Below are positions 10,768 through 20,385 of a DNA stretch of 64,000 nucleotides, piece after piece; the first letter of the stretch is position 1, and the number at the start of each line of letters is the position of its first letter. Made by a program: the position numbers and the translations under genes. The notes beneath the pieces were generated by a model that saw only the letters and a list, made by a program, of their open reading frames with translations, had not been told where the DNA came from and did not search any database. Source of the stretch: Chelydra serpentina (taxonomy: Eukaryota > Chordata > Testudines > Chelydridae); NCBI GenBank assembly GCA_037349315.1, contig JBAIAC010000020.1, positions 434,001-498,000 of the forward strand. Reading direction: 5' to 3'.

Positions 10768-11202
10768 TGTGACGGAGCAGAGAGCGAGATGGATCTGACC
10801 TGAGAGGCTGGCTGCATTGGGACAGGCTGCATTGGAAATGCGAGACTTTACCTGAGGCTGTAACATGAGCCAGGACGGGGGTTGGGAGGTGACACCTTTG
10901 GCTGGGAGAATGGACAGGCTAGAGGAGGGGCCCCGGGGGAGGGGAAGAGAGGCTGCGGGAGGGTTTGGTTTTTTGGTTTCAGTTTGGAGCTGGGTGGTGA
11001 AACGCAGGGAGCCCCCGAGCTGGGGTCTAAGCTCCCTGCCCCCCCAGAAGGCCCAGCTGAGGGGTCCTGGTCATACTTACAAGCTCTGTTTGGACTCTTT
11101 CCTGACAACCCTAATAAACCTTCTGTTCTACTGGCTGGCTGAGAGTCACATTGAATACTGGGAAGAGGGGTGCAAGACCTGACTCCCCCACACTCCGTGA
11201 CA
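10768..11202 (+). mobile_element. Solo LTR, family shared with 48017-48496
   Basis: It starts TGTGACGGAG, ends CTCCGTGACA, and is flanked by CATGT on both sides (10763-10767 and 11203-11207), a perfect 5-bp duplication. AATAAA near 11111 sits shortly before the 3' end, which sets the + orientation. It splits the endonuclease region of the surrounding CR1. Confidence 0.85.
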
Positions 11203-12020
11203 CATGTATAGTGCCATTCCCCCACCAGGGCATCCTACTCTGTCATTCCTACACATTTTGTATGCTGATATTACCATGACTCATTCATTATCATCGTTCC
11301 ACCAAGTTTTTGTGATGCCTATTGTACCAGTATCCTCATTTCATATCAGGCACTCAAGTTCACCCATCCTAGTATTTAAAATTCTAGCATTTGTACACAA
11401 GCACTTATAAAATGTGTCAATATTTAGTTGTCTGCCTTCCCGTGATGTAATTGGATGGGACTCTTTTTCATTTGACTTGTTTTTCTTCAGTTAATGCCTG
11501 TACTTTGTCAACTTCTATCCTCTCCTCTTTACTGGGATATAGAAAGTCCCCTTTAATAAATCCTCCCCTAAGGGATGTCTCTGTCCAAACCATGTGCTTC
11601 TCTGCACCTGTCTGCTTTCCCCCAGGTCTTAGTGTAAAAGCTCCTCTTTGACCTTTTTAATTTTACATACCGACAGTCTTGTTCCATTTTGGTTTAGATG
11701 GAGCCCATCCTTTCTGTATAGGATCCTCCTTTTCCAAAAGGTTCCCTGGTTCCTAATAAACCTCAATCCTTCCTCCCTATGCCATTGTCTCATCCATGCA
11801 TCGATGCCCTGCAGTTCTGCCCGTCTACCTGGCCCTGCGCGTGGAACTGGAAGCATTTCAGAGAATGCAACCATGGAGGTCCTGGACTTTAATCTCTCAC
11901 CTAGTAGCCTACGTTTGGCTTCCACGACTTCTCTCCTACTTTTCCCTATGTTACTGGTACCTACCATGTACCATGATATTATAAAAACATTGCAAAAGGG
12001 GGAAAACAATAAAAAGGCAG

Positions 12021-15000
12021 ACTTGGTTGGGCTGATAGTGTGAAATCACAAAACACAAGTAAAGCAGTGGCAAAGCACAGGTTTATCCTAGCTGCTTACA
12101 TACATAAGTGGATCTTGCAACACACCCAGCACGTCTGTCAGCAGGCACTCTGGGGGGAAATATGTATACATAAGAAATATATATGAGATTCAAAACCCTA
12201 CTGATAGCGGAATGCTAAGAAATGGCAAGTACCGGACCACCTGATTATAAAGAAATAGAAATAAACTTGGCCAGTGAGAATGGGATGATGGAGTCCTTTG
12301 TAGTAAGTATATAATTTACCATAGGAGCATTTTATTTGCATGGGACACAAAGTCTGAGAAATGCTTCTGGGTTTATGCTTGTTCTTTGTATAACTCAGAG
12401 GCAGAAGACAAAAGTAAACAGGAAAAGAAAACAAAAGCGTTCAAGCAAGCCGCTTGATAGTTCTAGAAACAGAAAAGGCTTCTTCTCTTGCACAAGCGAT
12501 AAGATCAGTAAAAATTTCAGCTACAGCATACTCAGAAAACCCAGTAAGATGTTAGAAGGTCAAAGAGAGGTCGAGACAGTTATGAAACAAACAGTTAGCT
12601 GTGGTAAAGCAGGAAGCTTCCACAAATTATGCAAAATGTGATCAGGTAACCTCTTATGAAAACAACTGAAATATCGTGCTGCTGTATCTAGTGTATTAAA
12701 ATGCTTTGCTTTTTCTCTTTCTATTTTTATGAATTCCTTCTTTTTTGACATTTCCTTAGTGGGTACTTGCTTGTTTTCTTTCTTTTCTTTAATACTGCAT
12801 ATGCAAAGCAGACATAAGCACAAACTTTTTTTCCTAAAATTTATAATTGGATTAAGTAATAGGATTTCAATCTAACACCTCATTATTATGTATTTGTGTC
12901 TAAATTCAGTCATTTATTTTTACTTAGAGACCACTGTAATTTTGGATTTGGGGTATTAAGACTAATTTAGCAATGACCAGCTACTAAAACTATTCTGCTG
13001 TTTTCTAAAAGGAACTGGTTTTAGGGTTATAATTATCTTGTAGTGTATTTTTCAAAATGTGGAATTGTACTGTGTGCTGTTAAATCTCTGTGAAAATGTA
13101 TTATGTAATGGTTAACCTTGTTCTGTTGTTTAAATTTACATGCTACTTAAAACTAACAATTATGTTAAATCTACTCTGTGTGTGTTACACACTCAGTTTC
13201 TGTAGCTGAATTGTCTCTGTGAGTGAAAATCACCACCTGATATGAAAAAGGGACTTTTTAATGTAACATTATACTATGTTGAATAATTTGTCATGGACTT
13301 CAAAGACATGGACTTTGTCACTTCAAAGACTAAAATAACTGTTAGTTTGGCTATCTATATTTCAAGAATAAATGTGTTTTATTCATAACAATCTGTATCT
13401 AATTGTTCCTTTTTCTCTACCCCTTCCTTTGGTCTAAAAAAAAAGTCAATTCTTTTGCAAAACCAAATGTGCAAACGAGGGAGGATGGTGACGGAAACTA
13501 CCCTTTAGGTGTGAATAGTCTGCTGTACTAGCAAGTCACAGTGGTAAAAACCAAAATGCATAAAAAGCAGCTCCAGGAAGAAACAAAACCTGCTACAAGA
13601 CTCATTTTTAAAATCTTACAAATCAAATTAATCTCATCAAGGAAGAAACTGAAAAAAAAAAAAGCCCCAAAGGAATTACCAAAATGCTAAAGTTAAAAAA
13701 ACTTTACTGTAAACAAGTTCAGTAAAACTAATATTTTAATCTTGCAAAATCCAAATGTCAGTTTTGTACTATAATTTCTAAGCAACAAAATGTTAACTTT
13801 GCTTCTAAACCTAAACTCTTGCCTTCTTTCTATATGTATAGCAGTGCTCATGAGGTGAGGAAAACAACAGTAAAATGAAAATAAAGTTTTGTTTCATTTT
13901 AAATTTGCTTAATTTCTTTTTTGGGAGAGAGGGTTCTTCCTCTTTCTCTCACTTTTTAAAAAAATTTTCCTGCCTTTTCCAGTGAAGAGAAAAAAAAAGG
14001 AGGAAAAATATAAAGAAGTGAGAGAAAGTAAAATTAAAAAAGAAAGGATTTTCACACTTTCCCATTGGAAAAAATCAGAAAGCAGAAGGGAAGAAGAAAC
14101 CAAAAACCAAAAAGAAAAACAAACACTCCAAGCAAGAACAAACATTTCTGAAAGGAAATAAATATTCTCACTTCATTTTTTTCTTTTGGTCGCAAAAACA
14201 CACGCTGCCAGTGAACACTTCCCCCTTTTTCAAAGAGCTTCCTCAAAAGCTGTTTTTTCTTTAAGATACAACTTCGCCCAGTTCTCCTGGTAGCACTGTG
14301 GCTCTGAGAACAATTCTCCATTCAGCTCGTGGTCCCAGCCGCAGGCTCTATTCGTCCCACTTCCTTTGTGAGCACACGGGGCAGAGACCGTGAAGTCCGT
14401 TTTCCAGGGTGAGACGCCACTGAGCAGCCATCGGACCCTGTGGTGCAACATGGACACAAGAAGTGCCTCTTTTTATGAGACAACCAGCCCTGGGGTGCTG
14501 GGTCCCTGCAGCTGCTGTTGCCTCTGGCCGGAGCAGAGGGATCTGAGCCTCCTGAGAACCCAGGTGTCTTGGGCTGGACACAGCCACATCAAAGCAGGAC
14601 TTGGGCTAAATAGAAATACCACCATGGCCTAAGCAGTTCTGCAGCAAGGCTACCTAGCAGCATCGGAGAGTTGCAGGGTCTGCAAATAGCTCTGCAAATT
14701 CTGAACACAGCCAAAGGATGCGCAGGTGGCCTGGACTGCAGAATAGAAACACACGTCACACCCCAGAACAGCAGTCCCAAAACACACAGACACACAAATG
14801 AAGCAAGACACACAGGTAAGTTGTCCATCATCACGGTATCTGAGCACCTCTCAACATCAAATCTCTTTACCCTCACACAGCCCTGGGGACACTGGCAGGG
14901 GTGCCCCGGACTCCTCTACCCATGATCCCGAGGACTTGCAGGGATTCCCAGGAGTGGGGCTCCCTTCCTACGGGCACTCTGGTTAGTAGGAGACCTCAGC

Positions 15001-16198
15001 CAGTTGAGTGTAGGGCCTTGCTTTGCTCAGCAAAACACCTAAAACAATGTGTTGTCCTGCGTGAATCATTGGAGAGGAAGCTGTAACAGCCCCAGGGATT
15101 TCTATATGTTTTTATTGCATATTTGTTGTTCGAAAGCAAGTATTAGAGTTGTTAATTAAAGATGAACAGAATTGTTGATATCCTTATGTAAGGGTTAGCT
15201 AAGAGGGATCAAACACAAAAGGTAGGGAGCCCAGCAAAGCCAACACATTGTAGGTTACGCATCCCAGAAGGGATTCATACTGAGTTTCTAAAAGTTCTGT
15301 TGATGAATTTTTAAAAATCAGTTCATCCCATGTGGCCCATGTTTTCTCAGATGGGTCAGTTATTCGTCTGATGCAGACAGCACATCCATTTCTCTTCAGT
15401 TTTTTGTTCTGGTTTTGGAGACAGTATGTTTTTTTTCAGTCAAAGCGATACATTGCATTTTTGGGGGTGCCACCATAATGGTTCTAAGCAGATGCCTGTC
15501 TCTATTAACTTCAGACACCTCAGGATATGTTCCTAACACCGTGGCTATGGGAAGTTGGTTGGTGTAGGCCCTGAAATAATGCTTGCATTAATTTTCTAAT
15601 ATCAGATCAGCAATATCTAATATCAGATCAGTAAAGAAAATGCTTGTATTTTCAATGTTTATATTTATATTCATTATAACTCTTATAATGACTAATGGAG
15701 AAACTCAAGATTCCCTTTTACACATACACCAGCTCTGGTAACCCTTTCCTAAGTTCTCGTGGGCTTCATAAAGCTCACTACCAGCCTGACATAATCTAGA
15801 AAGTTCTCAGAAGACATGGCAGACTCTAGAAAGTCTGGTTCTAGACTCATGATTCTCCATGGCACTGTGTCCATGTGTCACCCCAGGGGTGGATGCACTC
15901 CCTACTGGACAACATTATCGTTGTGGATATTTTCTATTTCTGTTTGTTACATCTTTAAATACGCTGGCATCCTTTGACCTGAAAAGCCCTATTGAACTCT
16001 CCAGCCTTTGTTCTTCATCTTCTTATCATCGTCATCATCATCGTCATCATCATCAATCATCATCATCACTGCTGTATTTACCCTGTTAGACTACGACCTC
16101 TCCTCAATTAACAATCTGGCATCACTCCTTGACTGTCTCAGTTTAAAGGCTGCTGCCCCTTTCCCATTCGGCTGTGGCACCTTCATGTGGCTGGTCAG
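12021..16198. other. AT-rich region, no recognised gene
   Basis: I see only short frames without family resemblance. AATAAATGTGTTTTATTC near 13368 could be a polyadenylation region of an unseen + strand transcript. A minus-strand stretch at about 14060-14457 reads like degraded coding sequence (ENWAKLYLKEKTAFEEAL, then a stop, then GGSVHWQRVFLRPKEK in another frame), but I cannot name it. A trinucleotide repeat closes the region. Confidence 0.4.
16015..16068. repeat. (ATC)n microsatellite
   Basis: About 50 bp of imperfect CAT/ATC/GTC triplets. Confidence 0.9.
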
Positions 16199-16399
16199 TG
16201 TTATATCCTTGAGGGCAACAGTTTTAGGAAAAAATCACTGGAGACACAGAGAGCTGTAAACCTTAAAAGCAGCCATTTATTGCCACACACTGAACTAACC
16301 AAAAACCAGGCAAAACCGGCTGGGCTATCCCCTAATAATCTAACTCAGTTGCCATAGCAACAATAAGATTATATTACCATGACACCCAAATACACAACA
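16199..16399 (-). repeat. 3' LTR and polypurine tract of Gypsy copy 1
   Basis: The about 200-bp LTR has TGTTGTGT...ATATAACA ends on the minus strand. The minus-strand purine tract AAGGGGGGAAGATTA (16400-16414) lies directly upstream, as expected for plus-strand priming. Confidence 0.75.
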
Positions 16400-16451
16400 T
16401 AATCTTCCCCCCTTAATGAGAGCATCCCCTAAATAAAACAAACACGAAACT

Positions 16452-17763
16452 AGAATCATAGAATCATAGAATCTCAGGGTTGGAAGGGACCTCAGGAGGT
16501 CATCTAGTCCAACCCCCTGCTCAAAGCAGGACCAACCCCAACTAGATCATCCCAGCCAGGGCTTTGTCAAGCCTGACCTTAAAAACCTCTAAGGAAGGAG
16601 ATTCCACCACCTCCCTAGGTAACCCATTCCAGTGCTTCACCACCCTACTAGTGAAAACGTTTTTCCTAATATCCAACCTAAACCTCCCCCTCTGCAACTT
16701 GAGACCATTACTCCTTGTTCTGTCATCTTCTACCACTGAGAACAGTCTAGATCCATCCTCTTTGGAACCCCCTTTTAGGTAGTTGAAAGCAGCTATCAAA
16801 TCCCCCCTCACTCTTCTCTTCTGCAGGCTAAACAATCTCAGTTCCCTCAGCCTCTCCTCATACGTCATGTGCTCCAGCCCCCTAATCATTTTTGTTGCCC
16901 TCCGTTGGACTCTTTCCAATTTATCCACATCCTTCTTGTAGTGTGGGGCCCAAAACTGGACACAGTACTCCAAATGAGGCCTCACCAGTGCCGAATAGAG
17001 GGGAATAATCACGTCCCTCGATCTGCTGGAAATGCCCCTACTTATACAGCCCAAAATGCCGTTAGCCTTCTTGGCAACAAGGGCACACTGTTGACTCATA
17101 TTCAGCTTTTCGTCCACTGTAACCCCTAGGTCCTTTTCTGCAGAACTGCTGCCCAGCCATTCGGTCCCTAGTCTGTAGCAGTGCATGGGATTCTTCCGTC
17201 CTAAGTGCAGGACTCTGCACTTGTCCTTGTTGAACCTCATCAGATTTCTTTTGGCCCAATCCTCTAATTTGTCTAAGTCCCTCTGTATCCTGTCCCTACC
17301 CTCCAGCGTATCAACCACTCCTCCCAGTTTAGTGTCATCTGCAAACTTGCTAAGGGTGCAGTCCACACCATCCTCCAGGTCATTGATGAAGATATTGAAC
17401 AAAACCGGCCCCAGCACCGACCCTTGGGGCACTCCACTTGATACCGGCTGCCAACTAGACATGGAGCCATTGATCACTACCCGTTGAGCACGACCATCCA
17501 GCCAGTTTTCTATCCACCTTACCGTCCATTCATCCAGCCCATACTTCTTTAACTTGCTGGCAAGAACGCTGTGCGAGACTGTATCAAAAGCTTTGCTAAA
17601 GTCAAGAAATAGCACATCCACTGCTTTCCCCTCATCCACAGAGCCAGTTATCTCATCATAGAAGGCAATTAGGTTAGTCAGGCATGACTTGCCCTTGGTG
17701 AATCCATGCTGACTGTTCCTGATCACTTTCCCCTCCTTTAAGTGGTTCAAAATTGATTCCTTG
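16452..17763 (-). mobile_element. 5'-truncated CR1 LINE, well preserved
   Basis: The 3' end carries the usual CR1 ATTCTATGATTCTATG repeat (about 16452-16472 on the minus strand). The 5' end stops at about 17763 inside Gypsy sequence. It interrupts Gypsy between integrase and the polypurine tract, so CR1 is the younger of the two. Confidence 0.85.
16542..17750 (-). CDS. CR1 reverse transcriptase (ORF2 C-terminal part), open frame
   Basis: This 402-codon open frame encodes the reverse transcriptase of a CR1 non-LTR retrotransposon, which copies element RNA at a nicked target. Motifs in order are [16 protein letters not shown] (about residue 12), [13 protein letters not shown] with the motif A aspartate (about 46), [19 protein letters not shown] (motif B, about 105), [12 protein letters not shown] with the catalytic DD (about 136), and the C-terminal [11 protein letters not shown] and [13 protein letters not shown] segments. 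The endonuclease and ORF1 are absent, because the copy is 5'-truncated as most CR1 copies are. The first Met is just the first in an internal frame, not a natural start. The lack of stops over 1.2 kb suggests a young insertion, but it cannot move itself. Confidence 0.9.
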   Translation of the reverse strand: MNHLKEGKVIRNSQHGFTKGKSCLTNLIAFYDEITGSVDEGKAVDVLFLDFSKAFDTVSHSVLASKLKKYGLDEWTVRWIENWLDGRAQRVVINGSMSSWQPVSSGVPQGSVLGPVLFNIFINDLEDGVDCTLSKFADDTKLGGVVDTLEGRDRIQRDLDKLEDWAKRNLMRFNKDKCRVLHLGRKNPMHCYRLGTEWLGSSSAEKDLGVTVDEKLNMSQQCALVAKKANGILGCISRGISSRSRDVIIPLYSALVRPHLEYCVQFWAPHYKKDVDKLERVQRRATKMIRGLEHMTYEERLRELRLFSLQKRRVRGDLIAAFNYLKGGSKEDGSRLFSVVEDDRTRSNGLKLQRGRFRLDIRKNVFTSRVVKHWNGLPREVVESPSLEVFKVRLDKALAGMI

Positions 17764-17987
17764 AGAAGGAGGGTAGACTGCCTCCATTCACAGCTAAACC
17801 CCGGGGATTATTTTGCCCCATAACCGTGGGTTATCCCTAGCTAAAGATCCAGCCATCGAGGAGGCCTTCTGTCTTTAGGTGGATTATGGCGGACTTCTGG
17901 TGTTGTTGCACCTGCAAGTATCTTGGGTGCAGGCCTGACAATGAACTCAGGGTTTGTAGCGCGAATGGGTGAGGATGTGGTGTCAGC

Positions 17988-18928
17988 TCATTCCGAGCAG
18001 GGGGGTATTTCTGCCGCCAGCAGTAATGGAGGAAGAAAGTCAGGAACAGGTGACTCTTGATTTGGTGTCTCACTGGAAGTGCTGAAGTCAGGCAACTCAA
18101 CTGAAGATGTGTCCTGAGGACTGGTATGACCTGGCAACAGCTGATCTACATGTTGCCACCAGGTGAGATCCTCTGCTGTGTAGGAAACAGGTCCTGTTTG
18201 AGCGATGACAGTAGCAGTGACCCATTTAGCTCCAGAAGTATAATTCCGAGCCAAAACCGGCTGTCCCGGGCTAAAGGTTTGGTCTTTTGCTCTGGGTGCA
18301 TGCCCGATGACTCGATAGTGCTGCTGACGTTGCACAATTTGTGTGGGTTCAGAAGGGTTCAGTAGATCAAAGCACGTGCGCAGCTGTCGTCCCATCGTTA
18401 AAAAGGCCGGGGATGCCTTGGTCGTAGCATGAGGTGTGTTTCTGTAGGATAATAAGAAGGTGTCCAGACACTTTTGAATGGATAATTGTCCCCTTGCCGA
18501 TTTCAAAGCTTGTTTCTTTGTCTGCACAAATCTTTCAGTTAATCCATTGGTGGATGGATGATATGGTGCTGACGTGATGTGGTGTATCCCATTTGACTTC
18601 ATAAAATTGTAAAACTCCTGAAAGACGAACTGCGGTCCGTTGTCACTCACAAGTTGTTCTGGCAGAAACGACTAAAGAGTCACTGTAGTTTTTGGATAGT
18701 ACTTTCTACAGTAGTGGACTGCATTATAAAGACTTCTGGCCTTTTAGAATGGGTGTCTACCACTACCAAAAACATGCTTCCTTCAAGTGGGCCAGTGAAG
18801 TCAACGTGAATACGTTGCCATGGGTTTTCAGGCCAGTCCGATGGGCGTAGGGGTGCCCACTGGGGTGCATTCCTCACACCCTGACATGACATACAAGCTC
18901 TTGCCTTCTCTTCAATAGCACTGACCAA
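17988..18928 (-). pseudogene. Ty3/Gypsy integrase core, frameshifted
   Basis: The frame 18928-18680 has CMSCQGVRNAPQWAPL and RIHVDFTGPLEGSMFLVVVD with the first catalytic aspartate. The second frame (18650-17988) has SDNGPQFVFQEF with the second aspartate and PYHPSTNGLTERFVQ with the glutamate, exactly 35 residues between D and E (the D,D-35-E signature). A GPY-like module follows (WVTATVIAQTGPVSYTAEDL). A break near 18660 separates the first D from the rest. Confidence 0.85.
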
Positions 18929-19160
18929 TCCAGGCCACCAAAAATAGCTTCATGCGCACTATTCCACAGTGACCGGAATGTAGCTGTTCTAACATCTGTG
19001 ATCTCAGTGGTGGTGCGATAATGATACGTTTCCCCCACAACAAACAACCAGACTGAATCGATAACTCCGTCCTCCTGGACATGTAGATAACAAGGTTGGG
19101 TGAGACCAGAGAGGTTCGTCGAGATGTTCCATCCATCACCATGTCCATAACTTGGGACAA
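18912..19160 (-). pseudogene. Ty3/Gypsy integrase zinc-binding region
   Basis: The frame has QMLEQLHSGHCGIVRMK, the HH part of the HHCC N-terminal domain. The CC part (CMSCQ) lies in the next frame at 18680-18928. A frame change near 18930 disrupts the join. Confidence 0.7.
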
Positions 19161-19217
19161 TACTGGGTCAATGCGAGTTGACTTCTTTATCTGAGTAGCA
19201 GTGATGGGCCGTGTTCT

Positions 19218-19625
19218 CTACCTGTTCAAAGTAAAAGATTTCCTTCTGGGCAATATCTTGATGTTTGACTCGCAAAGGCAACCTTGAGAGACCATCCGCA
19301 TTGCCGTGCAGAGTGGATTTCCGATATTGATTTCATATGTGTGTGTGGAAAGCAACAATGCCCAATGTTGCATATGACTAGCAGCTAATGGGGGAATGCC
19401 TGTGTGGGGTCCAAAAATTGAAGTCAGAGGTTGAAGGTCTGTGAGAAGAGTAAACTTGTGCCCAAACAGGTACGGATGAAACTTCTGAACACTTAAGAAT
19501 ATTGGCACCTTCTTCTCTTCTGTAATGACATATGCAATAACAAAAAGCTCAAAATGCTCAGTATAAACGTGCCATTGCACTATAGTCTCCTCAATAGGTT
19601 CCAGTGGCCCCTTTAGTGTAGCCAT
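19218..19625 (-). pseudogene. Deletion fusion: gag start joined to RNase H
   Basis: The first about 50 residues (MATLKGPLEPIEETIVQWHV, continuing to EEKKVPIFLSV) are the gag N-terminus, the same as in the intact gag at 25445-25514. The sequence then switches to FGHKFTLLTDLQPLTSIFG and AASHMQHWALLLSTHTYEI, the RNase H and connection region. An in-frame deletion of most of gag, protease and reverse transcriptase made this 135-codon frame. It is a deletion product, not a gene. Confidence 0.8.
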
Positions 19626-19649
19626 GGTTTTAGTTTCAGTTTGTACAGA

Positions 19650-20356
19650 CAGGGCCGGCGCGCCCGCTAGGCGACCCTAGGTGGTCACCTAGGGCGCCAG
19701 CATTTGGGGGGCAGAGACTCCCGGGGCGATTCAAAATGCCGCCGAGAACGCAGCTTCCCCTGAGCTGCTGCCCCTGCCCCCGGCTGAGGTGAGCTGCAGG
19801 GGGCTGGCCGCCACGGGGGGTGCTGCTGGGGGGCCGTGGGAGGGCGCGGGGAGCCGAGCCCCGCCTCGGCCTGGCAGGCGGTGCGGGGAGCCGAGCCCAG
19901 CGCCCCCGCCACGGACCGCGGGGAGCCCAGCCAAGCCCTGCGCCCCTGCGGAGGGCCGCAGGGAGCCGAGCCCAGCCCGCCGCAGGCTGCGGGCCATGGG
20001 AGGGATGGAGAGCCGAGCACAGCGCCCCCGCAGTGGGGGGGGAGCCGATCTCAGCCCGCCGCGGGCTGCACGGGGGGCCGGGAGCCAAGCCCAACCCAGC
20101 CAAGTGGGCCACAGGGGGCAGGGGCAGGGAGCCCAGCCCAGCCCAGCCCAGCCCAGCCCGGGTGGCCCGGGGGGGGGCGGCGAGGAGCGCAGCCCAGCCC
20201 CCCCACCGCGACCAGCGGGTGGGGTGGGTGGGGAGGCTGCTACGGGTGGGGGGGTGGTTTGCCGCTTGGGGGGGCTGCGTTAGCTGGGCGGGGGGCGCGC
20301 AGGGCCGGTGCAATGAAGTTTTGCCTAGGGCGCAAAACTTCCTTGCACCGACCCTG
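19650..20356. mobile_element. GC-rich hAT-type element (CAGGGCCGG family)
   Basis: The left end CAGGGCCGGCGCGCC and right end CTTGCACCGACCCTG are inverted. Flanks TGTACAGA (19642-19649) and TGTACAGT (20357-20364) are an 8-bp duplication with one mismatch. It sits in the gag leader of Gypsy copy 1. The long open frames inside are GC-rich artefacts. Confidence 0.85.
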
Positions 20357-20385
20357 TGTACAGTCCATGCAAACAAGCCAGCACA

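Larger units (their letters stand above)
3655..12020 (-). mobile_element. Long CR1 LINE, broken by three insertions
   Basis: Reading on the minus strand, the 5' part (11629-12009) encodes a CR1 ORF1 esterase-like segment with MVGTSNIGKSRREV and KDGLHLNQNGT. The endonuclease part follows (10384-10656, GDFNYPHIDW), then reverse transcriptase remnants to 5299 and the 3' UTR at 3655-3825. Insertions at 3826-5298 (LTR-like), 6967-10345 (Ty3/Gypsy) and 10768-11202 (solo LTR) account for the extra length, leaving about 3.1 kb of CR1. All frames are degraded. The SGNH-type esterase in ORF1 is a known CR1 feature. Confidence 0.8.
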
